Below, piece by piece: positions 19,317 to 28,938 of a stretch of DNA of 64,000 nt. The stretch is from Erwinia mallotivora (GTDB taxonomy: Bacteria > Pseudomonadota > Gammaproteobacteria > Enterobacterales > Enterobacteriaceae): contig NZ_JFHN01000075.1 in the NCBI RefSeq assembly GCF_000590885.1, forward strand, positions 1-64,000, written 5' to 3'. Within the stretch, counting starts at the first letter, position 1. Every line of letters starts with the position of its first letter. The notes under the pieces are model-generated. The model was not told the origin of the DNA. It did not search any database and was given only the letters and a program-made list of their open reading frames with translations. The translations under genes were made by a program, and so were the position numbers.

Positions 19317-19326
19317 TGTCTATACA
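19317..19326. promoter_or_regulatory. HutC operator next to the hutH ribosome-binding site
   Basis: TGTCTATACA is the exact reverse complement of the two upstream TGTATAGACA copies. Its last base overlaps the AGGAG of hutH. A repressor bound here would block elongation or promoter clearance. Confidence 0.6.
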
Positions 19327-19336
19327 GGAGTATACC

Positions 19337-20905
19337 ATGTCAGTCACCCCACATAATTGTCAGCTGGCACCAGGTGAAGTCGGGCTGACCACACTGAAAC
19401 GCATCTGGCAGGGCAACGTGCGCCTGTCACTTGATGAGGATGCCCTTGCGCGTACAGATGCCGCCCGCAGGACGGTGGACGCTATCGTCAACGCAGGAAA
19501 AGTGACCTACGGCATCAACACCGGCTTTGGCAAGCTGGCGCAGACCACTATTCCGGCACAGCGTCTGGCGGAGCTGCAACGCAACCTGGTACTGTCTCAC
19601 AGCGTGGGGATTGGCGAACTGCTGCCCGATGATGTGGTTCGGGTGATTATGGCCTGCAAAATTATCAGTCTGGCCAGGGGTCACTCCGGCGTGCGTATCG
19701 AACTGATTGAGGCCTTGTTGGCCCTGTTTAATGCCGGAGTCATGCCCTGTATTCCGGAGAAAGGCTCGGTAGGGGCATCGGGCGATCTCGCGCCGCTGGC
19801 GCATCTCTCGCTGATGCTGCTGGGCGAAGGCGAGGTCCGGGTGGCGGGCAAACTGATCCCGGCCGTCGAGGGGCTGGCGCTGGCCGGGTTGCAGCCTTTC
19901 GTACTGTCCCCGAAAGAGGGACTGGCGCTGCTGAACGGCACCCAGGTTTCCACCGCACTGGCGCTGCGCGGCCTGTTTGAAGCCGAAAATGTGTTTGCGG
20001 CCGGGCTGGTGGCGGGTGCGCTGTCGCTGGAAGCGATAAAAGGCTCGATTAAACCGTTCGACAGACGTATTCATGAAGCCCGTGGTCAACAGGGACAAAT
20101 CGCGGTGGCGGCGGCGGTCAGCACCTTGCTGGATGGCAGCGAGATTCTCCACTCTCATGCGGAGTGTGGGCGCGTACAGGATCCCTACTCCGTGCGCTGT
20201 GTGCCACAGGTGATGGGCGCCTGCCTCGATAACCTCAGCCACGCCGCCCGCATTCTGCAAATTGAAGCCAATGCCGCTTCAGATAATCCACTGGTGTTCA
20301 GTGACAGCGGTGAGGTGATTTCCGGCGGCAACTTCCACGCCGAGCCGGTGGCGTTTGCCGCCGATATTATCGCCCTGGCGGTGGCCGAAATCGGGGCCAT
20401 CTCTGAACGGCGCATGGCCCTGCTGCTGGACAGTGCGCTCTCCGGCCTGCCGCCCTTTCTGGTCAACGATGGCGGCGTCAACTCCGGGTTTATGATCGCC
20501 CAGGTGACGGCCGCCGCGCTGGCCTCCGAGAACAAATCACTGGCCCATCCGGGCAGCGTTGACAGCCTGCCGACCTCGGCCAATCAGGAAGATCACGTAT
20601 CGATGGCGACCTGGGCCGCACGTCGGCTGGGCTCTATGTGTTTTAACACTGCGGCGGTGGTGGGCATTGAAGCAATGGCTGCCGCTCAGGGCATTGAATT
20701 CCATCGCCCGCTACAGAGTTCAGCCCCTCTTGAACGCGAACTGGCCGCCCTGCGCCAGCGCGTGGCATTTCTTGCAAAGGATCGCCTGATGGCACCCGAT
20801 ATTGAACAGATGCGTTTATGGGCCAGCGGCGACAGCTGGCCTGCTCCGGTTGCGGCACTGCTGCCCAGCCGGGCGCTCGCTTCCGCTACCCTGAGGAATC
20901 AATGA
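19337..20905 (+). CDS. hutH: Histidine ammonia-lyase HutH
   Basis: First step of histidine catabolism: removes ammonia from L-histidine to give urocanate. 522 aa, cytoplasmic tetramer. The Ala-Ser-Gly triplet that cyclises into the MIO cofactor is present in [14 protein letters not shown] (A147-S148-G149), and the active-site Tyr is in TYGINTGFG. The ATG at 19337 has AGGAG seven bases upstream; the frame extends 41 codons further but through the operator region. Its stop overlaps the hutU start (ATGA). Confidence 0.95.
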   Translation: MSVTPHNCQLAPGEVGLTTLKRIWQGNVRLSLDEDALARTDAARRTVDAIVNAGKVTYGINTGFGKLAQTTIPAQRLAELQRNLVLSHSVGIGELLPDDVVRVIMACKIISLARGHSGVRIELIEALLALFNAGVMPCIPEKGSVGASGDLAPLAHLSLMLLGEGEVRVAGKLIPAVEGLALAGLQPFVLSPKEGLALLNGTQVSTALALRGLFEAENVFAAGLVAGALSLEAIKGSIKPFDRRIHEARGQQGQIAVAAAVSTLLDGSEILHSHAECGRVQDPYSVRCVPQVMGACLDNLSHAARILQIEANAASDNPLVFSDSGEVISGGNFHAEPVAFAADIIALAVAEIGAISERRMALLLDSALSGLPPFLVNDGGVNSGFMIAQVTAAALASENKSLAHPGSVDSLPTSANQEDHVSMATWAARRLGSMCFNTAAVVGIEAMAAAQGIEFHRPLQSSAPLERELAALRQRVAFLAKDRLMAPDIEQMRLWASGDSWPAPVAALLPSRALASATLRNQ

Positions 20906-22590
20906 TGAGTGAGAGATTAAGCAACGCCGTGGCCCGCGTGATCCGTGCGCCGCATGGCAATCAGTTGCACTGTGCCAACTGGTTGATTGAGGCCGCCTTT
21001 CGCATGATCCAGAACAACCTCGATCCCGATGTGGCCGAGCGCCCGGACGATCTGGTGGTCTACGGTGGCATCGGCAAAGCAGCCCGCAACTGGCCCTGCT
21101 TTGAGCAGATCCTGCGCACATTGCAGCTGCTGCAACCGGACGAAACCCTGCTGGTGCAGTCCGGCAAGCCGGTCGGCGTGTTTCGCACCCATGCCGATGC
21201 CCCACGCGTATTAATCGCCAACTCCAACCTGGTGCCCCACTGGGCCAACTGGGACCATTTTAACCAGCTGGATAAAGCCGGTCTGATGATGTACGGCCAG
21301 ATGACCGCCGGTTCCTGGATCTACATTGGTGCGCAGGGCATTGTGCAGGGCACCTGGGAAACCTTCGTCGAGGCGGGCCGCCAGCATTATAACGGTGACC
21401 TGCGCGGCAAATGGATCCTCACTGCCGGACTGGGCGGAATGGGCGGTGCGCAGCCGCTGGCGGGCGTGCTGGCGGGCGCATCGGTGCTGGCGGTTGAGTG
21501 TTAGGAATCGCGCATTGATTTTCGACTGCGCACCCGCTACCTCGACTATAAGGCGCATAGCCTTGATGAAGCGCTGGCGATGATTACCCGGGCGAATCAG
21601 GAACAACAGGCCATTTCTGTCGGTCTGTTGGGCAACGCGGCAGAGATCCTGCCGGAACTGGTTGAACGCGCCCGCAAAGGTGGCATGAAGCCGGATATCG
21701 TCACCGACCAGACTTCGGCTCATGACCCGCTCAACGGTTATCTGCCCGCGGGCTGGAGCCTGGAACAGTGGCATGACGCGCGCCAGCAGCATCCCAAATC
21801 GGTGGAAAAAGCCGCACGGGCGTCGATGGCGGTTCACGTGCAGGCGATGCTCGATTTTTATCATATGGGCATCCCCACCGTTGATTATGGCAACAACATC
21901 CGTCAGGTGGCGCTGGATGAAGGGGTGAAAAACGCCTTTGACTTCCCCGGTTTTGTCCCCGCCTACATTCGCCCGCTGTTCTGTGAAGGCAAGGGCCCGT
22001 TCCGCTGGGTGGCGCTCTCCGGTGACCCGCAGGATATCTTTAAAACCGATGCCAGACTGAAACAGCTGTTCCCGGATAATAAAAATCTGCACCGCTGGCT
22101 GGATATGGCGCAGGAGCGCATCGCCTTTCAGGGGCTGCCCGCCCGTATCTGCTGGCTGGGCCTGGGTGAGCGTCATCTTGCCGGGCTGGCGTTTAATGAA
22201 ATGGTGCGCAATGGCGAACTGAAAGCTCCGGTGGTGATTGGTCGCGATCATCTGGATTGTGGTTCGGTGGCATCGCCAAACCGCGAAACAGAAGCCATGC
22301 AGGATGGTTCTGATGCCGTTTCCGACTGGCCGCTGCTCAATGCTCTGCTGAACACCGCCGGGGGGGCCAGTTGGGTCAGCCTGCATCATGGCGGCGGCGT
22401 GGGGATGGGCTTCTCACAACATGCCGGGATGGTGATTGTCTGCGATGGCAGTCGGGAAGCTGACCAGCGTCTGCAACGGGTGTTATGGAACGATCCGGCA
22501 ACCGGCGTGATGCGCCATGCTGATGCAGGCTACGAACTGGCGCAACAGTGCGCTATCCGGCATCAGCTTAATCTGCCCATGATTGACTGA
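20902..22590 (+). pseudogene. hutU: Urocanate hydratase HutU, interrupted by an in-frame TAG
   Basis: Second enzyme of the pathway (urocanate to imidazolonepropionate, NAD+ as tightly bound electrophile). The frame is that of a full 562-codon urocanase, but codon 201 is TAG (21502-21504), where relatives have Gln (VEC-Q-x-SRIDFRLR). Translation stays in register on both sides and no other lesion is seen. The NAD-binding segment [13 protein letters not shown] is before the stop, the catalytic Cys region [14 protein letters not shown] after it. Unless amber is read through, the product is a 200-residue fragment. A later ATG at 21580 could start the distal part. Start at 20902 (overlapping the hutH stop) or 20905. 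A sequencing error is possible. A GC-rich hairpin without a T-run follows at 22598-22621. Confidence 0.85.
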
Positions 22591-22706
22591 CGATGACGGA
22601 CTGGCCTGTTGCGGCCGGTCCGGCGTGTCATCCCCCATCCTCCTGCCTTTTTATGCTACTTTAAGTCAGCCCGTTGCCAGAAACGGTCACCTGAAAAGGA
22701 GAGGAT

Positions 22707-23885
22707 ATGACTATTCCCGCATCGCTGATTGAAGAGGCCATCGGCTGGCGCAGAGCGTTTCACGCCACACCGGAACTGGGCTACCAGGAACATATCACCT
22801 CACGCCGGGTGGCGGAACTGCTGCAAACCTTCGGACTTCAGGTTCACACCGGCCTGGCCGGCACGGGCGTGGTGGGTACGCTGGAAAACGGCCCCGGCGA
22901 CGCCATTGGCTTTCGTGCCGATATGGATGCCCTGCCCCTCAGCGAACTGGGCGATGCGCCCTGGCGTTCCACCCGCGCCGGGGTGATGCACGCCTGTGGT
23001 CACGATGGTCACACGGCGATGCTGCTGGCAGCGGCGCGTCACCTCAGCACCACCCGCAACTTCAGCGGCACCCTCCATTTTGTCTTTCAGCCCGCCGAGG
23101 AGAACCTTGGCGGCGCACGCAAAATGGTGGCCGACGGACTGTTTGAACGCTTTCCAATGGCGGCTATTTACGGAATGCACAACTGGCCGGGGCTGCCGGT
23201 GGGACATCTGGCGGTCAACAGCGGTGCGATGATGGCCTCGCTTGATGCCTTTTCCATTACGCTGCAAGGAAAAAGCTGCCATGCGGCGATGCCGGAAAAC
23301 GGTGCCGATCCGATTGTGGCTGCCGCCCAGTTGATTCTGGCACTGCAAACCATTCCTGCGCGCCGCCTGTCACCGCTGGCGTCGGCGGTGGTGAGCATCA
23401 CGCAAATCAACGCGGGTGATGCAATTAATGTCATCCCGGAGGAGGTGGTACTGCGCGGCACCCTGCGCTGCCTGCAAAGCGAAGTGCGGCAAAACGTGCG
23501 CAGGATGATCGAAGAGTTTGTCACTACCCTGACCGCCCCGCTGGGTATTGCCGGTCGCATCAGCTGGCTGACCGATTATCCTGTCACCTGTAATCACGCC
23601 GCCGAAGCGGAAAAAGTGCGTGACTGCGCGCTGTCACTGCTGCCCGCAGAGCAGGTGCACTGGGAGATTAACCCCTCGATGGCCTCGGAAGACTTTGCCT
23701 GTATGCTGGAAGCCTGTCCGGGAGCCTACTTCTGGATCGGTGCCGATGGGCCAACCCCCTCCAGGCCGCTGCACAATGCCCACTATGATTTTAACGACCA
23801 AATCATCGCTGAGGGTGTCACCCTGTGGACCACGCTGGCTGAACGACGCCTTCCGGTTGACAGGGCCCGGCACGATACAGCATAA
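22707..23885 (+). CDS. M20-family amidohydrolase (hippurate hydrolase/aminoacylase-like)
   Basis: 392 aa metal-dependent hydrolase of the M20D group, which cleaves N-acyl amino acids and similar amides. Metal and catalytic residues are seen in HACGHDGHTAMLLAAA (Cys, His) and FQPAEENLGGA (Glu-Glu), followed by MHNWPGLPVG. The dimerisation domain occupies about residues 180-290. GGAGAGG precedes the ATG. It lies 117 bases past hutU; any link with histidine breakdown is only inferred from position. Confidence 0.87.
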   Translation: MTIPASLIEEAIGWRRAFHATPELGYQEHITSRRVAELLQTFGLQVHTGLAGTGVVGTLENGPGDAIGFRADMDALPLSELGDAPWRSTRAGVMHACGHDGHTAMLLAAARHLSTTRNFSGTLHFVFQPAEENLGGARKMVADGLFERFPMAAIYGMHNWPGLPVGHLAVNSGAMMASLDAFSITLQGKSCHAAMPENGADPIVAAAQLILALQTIPARRLSPLASAVVSITQINAGDAINVIPEEVVLRGTLRCLQSEVRQNVRRMIEEFVTTLTAPLGIAGRISWLTDYPVTCNHAAEAEKVRDCALSLLPAEQVHWEINPSMASEDFACMLEACPGAYFWIGADGPTPSRPLHNAHYDFNDQIIAEGVTLWTTLAERRLPVDRARHDTA

Positions 23886-23918
23886 AAGCGCGACGAAACC
23901 CTCAGTAAGGAAACATCA

Positions 23919-24509
23919 ATGGACACCATTGCACCGGTTGAACTGGATAAAGCTTATCGTTTAATCAATCACGGCCCGACGATCCTGCTGTCTGCGCGAC
24001 ATCATGGCTGTGACGACGTGATGGCGGCGGCCTGGGCTTGCGGGCTGGACTTTTCGCCGCCAAAACTCACCGTGGTGATTGATAAAATCGCCAGAACCCG
24101 CCAGCTGGTTGAAGCCAGCGGAACCTTTGTCATTCAGGTTCCCTGTGTGGCACAGATTAAACTGACCCACGCCGTTGGCACCCGCAGCCTGTTTACCGAG
24201 CCGGACAAACTGGCGACATGCGGCGTGGAACTGTTCAGTTTTGACGGTTTTGATCTGCCCTTCGTCCGTGGTTGTACAGCATGGCTGGCCTGCCGACTGA
24301 TAGCCGAACCGCACAATCAGCAGGCACACGATCTGTTTATTGGCGAAGTGACCGGGGCCTGGGCAGACACCCGCGTATTCCGCGACGGTCACTGGCATTT
24401 CGACAGCGCCGACCCGTCGCTTCGCAGCCTGCATTATGTGGCAGGCGGACAGTTCTGGGCCACCGGTGAATCGCTGAATGTCACCCAGAGCGGCGGGGAG
24501 AGTGCGTGA
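23919..24509 (+). CDS. Flavin reductase family protein
   Basis: 196 aa FMN-binding split-barrel protein of the flavin reductase-like family; the segment ILLSARHHGCDDVMAAAWACGLDFSPPKLTVVI is the typical first part of the fold. Starts 34 bases after the M20 gene on the same strand, so the two probably share a transcript, perhaps with the hutHU genes. Substrate unknown. Some relatives in enterobacteria are annotated only as flavin reductase. No terminator was seen in the 127 bases that follow. Confidence 0.78.
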   Translation: MDTIAPVELDKAYRLINHGPTILLSARHHGCDDVMAAAWACGLDFSPPKLTVVIDKIARTRQLVEASGTFVIQVPCVAQIKLTHAVGTRSLFTEPDKLATCGVELFSFDGFDLPFVRGCTAWLACRLIAEPHNQQAHDLFIGEVTGAWADTRVFRDGHWHFDSADPSLRSLHYVAGGQFWATGESLNVTQSGGESA

Positions 24510-24636
24510 AAATGATGGCTCACCAGCACCGCCTTATCCTGCCCGGCTGAGCCACAGACCCGCACACAACAACCGGGCAGTTTCAGACAACGCTTCAGCG
24601 CCCGAAATGCTTTCCGGCGCTGACCGAGGCCATCGT

Positions 24637-25608
24637 TCAGTACCCCAGCTTCTCCAGCAGCATCAGCCCCTCATCGACGGTGGCTGCCCGTCCGGTTGCC
24701 ACATAGCAACAGGCTATCTGCAGACGTAGCGACTGCGGAACAGCGACTTCACGTCGCAGGCAGCGGGCGATCCATTCGGCCGTGGTAACGGCATCTTTTG
24801 CCTGCGGCAACCCGTCGTGAGGAATATCGAACGCCTGCTGACGGGGCAGTAACAGTTGAGGCTCGGCACCGGCAATCAGGCTGATGGACGGGCAACGCAG
24901 CGGGCTGGCGTAGACTTCCCCTTCTGTACCATTCAGCAACAGCGCACGCCCGGCAATGGTCTGGAAGAATTTCCCCACGCGGGGAATATATTCCGGATGG
25001 GAGACGCTGGAGAGACGCAACGCGGCCTGTTCTGCAAAAGGCGTCAGCAATTTAGCCAGCGTGTGGGCGCTGTTACGCACCCCCATCCGCCAGCGCAGCG
25101 CCAGCTGTTTTTCCAGTGGCGGGCAGAGCGCCCCGACCGGCATAAATACCGCTTTACCCTGCCCGAGCCTGGCCTGCGCTTCGGCGGCGGTGGTGACCGG
25201 CGGCATATCCAGCGCGGCGAAGATGGCTTCGCTGGTGACCCGTGTCGGATCGTCACTGACGCCGTGAACCACCACCGGAAAGCCGGCGGCATTGAGCAGC
25301 AGCGCCAGCAGGGGCGTCAGGTTGCCCTGCTTACGTGCGCCGTTATAACTGGGGATCACCACCGGCATCGGCAGACCGGCAGGCGGCGTCAGCTTCAGCA
25401 CCCGCTCCTGCATCGCCTGATAAAATCCCGGCATCTCCTCTTCGCCTTCGCCTTTGATGCGCAGGGCAATCAGGATGCTGCCCAACTCAAGATCCGGCAC
25501 CTCGCCGTCCAGCAGGCGGCAATAGAGCTGATATGCGGTGGTAAAATCGAGATCGCGGGCGTGATTTTTACCGCGCCCCACTTCTTTGATGATTTTTTTG
25601 TATTCCAT
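24637..25608 (-). CDS. ybiB: TrpD2-like nucleic-acid-binding protein YbiB
   Basis: 323 aa, close to E. coli YbiB (320 aa) over the full length. It has the fold of anthranilate phosphoribosyltransferase (glycosyltransferase family 3), with IPSYNGARKQGNLTPLLALLL, VVHGVSDDPTRVTSE and RNSAHTLAKL, but members lack anthranilate PRTase activity and bind DNA in vitro. It follows dinG by 72 bases, the order found in E. coli, where both belong to the LexA regulon. Confidence 0.92.
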   Translation of the reverse strand: MEYKKIIKEVGRGKNHARDLDFTTAYQLYCRLLDGEVPDLELGSILIALRIKGEGEEEMPGFYQAMQERVLKLTPPAGLPMPVVIPSYNGARKQGNLTPLLALLLNAAGFPVVVHGVSDDPTRVTSEAIFAALDMPPVTTAAEAQARLGQGKAVFMPVGALCPPLEKQLALRWRMGVRNSAHTLAKLLTPFAEQAALRLSSVSHPEYIPRVGKFFQTIAGRALLLNGTEGEVYASPLRCPSISLIAGAEPQLLLPRQQAFDIPHDGLPQAKDAVTTAEWIARCLRREVAVPQSLRLQIACCYVATGRAATVDEGLMLLEKLGY

Positions 25609-25680
25609 AACCTTACTCAGTCAGAAAATTGGCGGCCACGGATACTGGCCCTGGCTGTCAGTGGTGTGAACCCGGGCAGT

Positions 25681-27843
25681 TCAGCGACGTCGGCGTCGGT
25701 TTATCTTCATCTCTGCGGGAGCGGTTGTTACTTTCGGCAGTTCACCCTCCGGCACCGGCGGCTGCTCAATCGGAAACACCGGCAGTGCTCCCAGCAGCCT
25801 GGCACCGTAACGCTTACTCAGTAGCCGCCGGTCATAAATCACAATTTCACCGTAGCATTCATGGCTGCGGATCAGCCTGCCCACCTGCTGGATCAGGTTG
25901 AAGGATGCGCTGGGCAGGCTCTGTACCTCAAACGGATAGCGCTTCAGGCTTTTCAGCCACTCACCTTCGGTCAAAATAACCGGGCTGTCCACGGGAGGAA
26001 ATGCAATTTTATGAATATGCACCTGCGACAGCAGTTCACCTTTTAAATCCAGCCCCTCGGCAAAAGATTGCAGGCCAATCAGAATACTGGTTTTACCCTG
26101 TTCCACCGTCTTGCGGTGCAGGGCGATCAATGCCGGACGGGGTTTGTCCCCCTGCACCAGCATCATCAGCCGCAGTTCGGGCAGATAAGCAATAAACTGC
26201 TGCATCGCCCGGCCACTGGCAAACAGCACCAGAATGCCTTTGTGCTCAGCCTGTTTAATCTGCTGGCGAAAAAAATGCGCCATCTCCGCCAGATGCTCGC
26301 TTTCACTGGCCAGCGCCGGTTCATAGCGCATCTGCGGAATAATCAGCCTGCCCTGTTCAATGTGATTAAAGGGTGAATCCAGCGCCACAAAGCGATCGTC
26401 CGCTTTCTCACTCAGTCCGGACAGCTCCTGCAAACGCTGGAAGCTGCTTAAAGAACGCAGGGTGGCGGAAGTCAGTACCACATGGGGAATTTTGCGCCAC
26501 AGCAGCTTTTCCAGCTGCTCACTGACGCGAATACCGGCGCAGTGAAAGCTGAGGTGCGCACTGCCCTCACGGATATCCCGCGTGGCCCATTTCGAGACGG
26601 GCGCGCCGGAAGCCTGTTCCAGCGCGGCCAGCCGCCACAGCTTGCTGCTGGCTTCAAACCAGCCCAGCGCACGGTTCATCTGCAACAACGCACGATGCAG
26701 CCTGACCACGTCAAACTGCCCGGTTTTGTCGCTCAGATCGTTGACGAAGGCTTCCGCCAGCCCACGCAGACCATCGCTGAGTCTGAACAGTCGGGCGCAC
26801 AACTGTTGCACCTCTTCGGGCAGGCGTCCCATCTCGAAACGATACTCCCCTTCCTGATTGTCTGGTGGTAGCCACTGCACCAGTATCTGCGACAGCTGCT
26901 GCAACTGCTCACGCAGCTCATCGCAGTGCCCTTTCAGCCGCTCCGGCACGCTCAGCGCCGGAGGCCTTTTTGGCCGGAACTGAGCCATACACTGCTCCAC
27001 CAGCCGACAGAACAGATCAAGCTGAACGCCGTACCAGCCCGGCGTGATTTCGCCACTCATCTCCAGCGCATCACGGGCCACGTCCGGCAGATGATGCCCC
27101 TCATCCAGCACCAGCAGCAGATTTTTGGCCGGCGGCAGCACCGATTCCGTCTCCAGCGCCGCCATCACCAGCGAATGATTAGCCACCACCACATCCGCCT
27201 GTTCAATTTCCCGCCGCGCCACGTAAAACGGACATTCGCGAAACCAGTGGCAGCTACTGCCGAGACAGTTGGCCTTATCGGTGCTGAGGCGCTGCCAGAG
27301 CGAATCCTCAATCGACTCGTCACAGTGATCGCGCAGGCCGTCCCACTGATACCGTTTCAGCTCGCTCTCCAGCTGTGTGCACCGCGCCCGCTCATCCTTG
27401 CTGGCGGTCATCGCATCATCCAGAAACAGCAGCAAATCGCCCTGTTTTTCCTCGTCGGTTGCCAGCGCCGACAGATTGCGCGGGCAAACATAGCGCCCAC
27501 GACCAAAGGCAGCGGTAAAGCGCAGATCGGGAATGATTTTCCTCAGCAGCGGCAGGTCTTTACTGTAGATCTGATCCTGTAACGCCACATTGGCGGTGCT
27601 GACCACCAGCGGCTTTTCCTGTTCGCGGCTGACCGCAATACCCGGTATCAGATAGGAGAGGGTTTTGCCCACGCCGGTGGGTGCCTCAATCGCCAGATGA
27701 CGGCCCTCTTCTCCGGCCAGCGTCCTGGCCACCGCCGCAATCATCTGCCGTTGCGGGGCGCGGGGGATAAAATCCGGGATCTGCTGCTGGAGGGCTTTGT
27801 ACCATCCGGCAATTTGCGCTTTTAACGCGGTATTCAGCGCCAT
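25681..27843 (-). CDS. dinG: ATP-dependent DNA helicase DinG
   Basis: XPD-like 5'-3' DNA helicase with an iron-sulfur cluster, induced by DNA damage; resolves R-loops and G4 structures. 720 aa. Walker A IEAPTGVGKTLSYL, the four cluster Cys in GRYVCPRN and NCLGSSCHWFRECPF, the DEGH box VLDEGHHLPD, and the C-terminal motif VI QQVGRLIRSHE are present. The ATG at 27843 gives MALNTALKAQI as in E. coli; three extra codons are open upstream. A LexA box lies 26 bases upstream. Confidence 0.95.
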   Translation of the reverse strand: MALNTALKAQIAGWYKALQQQIPDFIPRAPQRQMIAAVARTLAGEEGRHLAIEAPTGVGKTLSYLIPGIAVSREQEKPLVVSTANVALQDQIYSKDLPLLRKIIPDLRFTAAFGRGRYVCPRNLSALATDEEKQGDLLLFLDDAMTASKDERARCTQLESELKRYQWDGLRDHCDESIEDSLWQRLSTDKANCLGSSCHWFRECPFYVARREIEQADVVVANHSLVMAALETESVLPPAKNLLLVLDEGHHLPDVARDALEMSGEITPGWYGVQLDLFCRLVEQCMAQFRPKRPPALSVPERLKGHCDELREQLQQLSQILVQWLPPDNQEGEYRFEMGRLPEEVQQLCARLFRLSDGLRGLAEAFVNDLSDKTGQFDVVRLHRALLQMNRALGWFEASSKLWRLAALEQASGAPVSKWATRDIREGSAHLSFHCAGIRVSEQLEKLLWRKIPHVVLTSATLRSLSSFQRLQELSGLSEKADDRFVALDSPFNHIEQGRLIIPQMRYEPALASESEHLAEMAHFFRQQIKQAEHKGILVLFASGRAMQQFIAYLPELRLMMLVQGDKPRPALIALHRKTVEQGKTSILIGLQSFAEGLDLKGELLSQVHIHKIAFPPVDSPVILTEGEWLKSLKRYPFEVQSLPSASFNLIQQVGRLIRSHECYGEIVIYDRRLLSKRYGARLLGALPVFPIEQPPVPEGELPKVTTAPAEMKINRRRRR

Positions 27844-27868
27844 AACAACCACTTTTCACCAAAACAGA

Positions 27869-27884
27869 CTGTATTTTTACACAG
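27869..27884. promoter_or_regulatory. LexA (SOS) box of dinG
   Basis: CTG at 27869-27871, ten AT-rich bases and CAG at 27882-27884 make a full CTG-N10-CAG LexA operator, 25 bases upstream of the dinG ATG. It matches the known SOS control of dinG. Confidence 0.85.
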
Positions 27885-27911
27885 TATTTCTTCGGCGTCA
27901 GCCAGTTCCGA

Positions 27912-28811
27912 CTATTCCTTCGGCCCGGCTCGCAATTTAACCTGGTCACGAAAGGCGCGGATCAGCGTTTCGCGGCTGCGGCCACGGCGAAAAATCAGTG
28001 AAAACGGTGCCCGATAGCTGAACTGCTGCGGCAAGAGTGTCCGCAGCTGTCCCTGTTCTACCCAGCAGCGGGCATAATGCTCCGGCAGGTAGCCGATATA
28101 ACGACCGGAGAGGATCAGAATCAGCTGCGCCTCCATGCTTTCGACCGAGGCGGCGCTGGCCTTAAAGCCACGGCGTGACAGCTCCGCAGCATTCCAGTAG
28201 CTGCGGGTGACAAATCCACAATCCGCCAGGTCTTCGATCTTTTCATCACTTACGGCATACAGCGGGTGGCGGTTGCTACAGTAGAGCCAGTGCTGCTCAT
28301 CATGCAGCGGCAGGCTCAGCAGATTACTGACATTAACCGGAAAGTGACCCATTGCCAGATCCAGCCGATTATCCAGCACCTGCTGTTGCAATTCGTTCGG
28401 GCTGCTGACCGTGAGATTCAGATAGATAGCAGGAAAGCGTTCGCTGAACTGGCTGATTATCCCGGCTAATGCCAGCTCTCGGTCGGTGGTGGTCGAATCC
28501 ACCACGCCAACAGAAAATACGCCACCCTGCTCCGCCTTCAGGCCGTCAACCTGGCTGGCAAAGTCTGTCAGCGTTGCCAGTAACTGGTGACAGTAGTGCA
28601 GAAACTGCTCACCTTTGGGCGTCAGCGCAAATCCGCTGCGCCCACGCTGACAAAGAATGAAGCCCAGCTGATGTTCCAGTTCACTCATATAGCCGCTGAT
28701 AGCAGGGGTGGTCATGTTCAGCGCCTGCTGGGCGCGGGAATAGCCCTGACAGCGCACCACGGTGGTAAATATGGTCAGAAGTTTCAGGTTGGGCAGACGA
28801 CCAGCATTCAC
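27912..28811 (-). CDS. LysR-family transcriptional regulator
   Basis: About 299 aa. N-terminal helix-turn-helix (LLTIFTTVVRCQGYSRAQQALNMTTPAISGYMSELEHQLG) and a C-terminal periplasmic-binding-like effector domain. I choose the GTG at 28811, which has AAGGAA six bases upstream and gives a normal LysR N-terminus; a longer frame starts at 28874. It is divergent from the ureohydrolase gene at 28939, the usual arrangement for a LysR activator and its target, so it probably senses a guanidino compound or its product. Its 3' end comes close to dinG. Confidence 0.85.
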   Translation of the reverse strand: MNAGRLPNLKLLTIFTTVVRCQGYSRAQQALNMTTPAISGYMSELEHQLGFILCQRGRSGFALTPKGEQFLHYCHQLLATLTDFASQVDGLKAEQGGVFSVGVVDSTTTDRELALAGIISQFSERFPAIYLNLTVSSPNELQQQVLDNRLDLAMGHFPVNVSNLLSLPLHDEQHWLYCSNRHPLYAVSDEKIEDLADCGFVTRSYWNAAELSRRGFKASAASVESMEAQLILILSGRYIGYLPEHYARCWVEQGQLRTLLPQQFSYRAPFSLIFRRGRSRETLIRAFRDQVKLRAGPKE

Positions 28812-28938
28812 GGCATTTTCCTTCGGGGTAAAAAAGACAGTTAAGTAATCTCTGAACTGATTATTTGCTGTCAATGATTTTTCTGTGACGGCTGCCGCCC
28901 GACAATGGGTTCTGTTCAGCAGATATCCGGAACGTCAG

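Noticed and set aside
19427-20260. 277-codon minus-strand frame opposite hutH
   Set aside because: Shadow of hutH; no start signal.
21211-22389. 392-codon open frame on the minus strand opposite hutU
   Set aside because: It is antisense to a clearly conserved urocanase frame, with no ribosome-binding site and a composition expected for the reverse frame of a GC-rich gene.
21580-22590. Separate gene for the distal part of hutU starting at ATG 21580
   Set aside because: The frame and sequence are continuous with the upstream half, and no ribosome-binding site of note precedes it. It is the distal part of the interrupted urocanase, not an independent gene.
24856-25824. 322-codon plus-strand frame opposite ybiB
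   Set aside because: Antisense to the conserved ybiB; the His/Gln/Arg-rich sequence is typical of a reverse frame.
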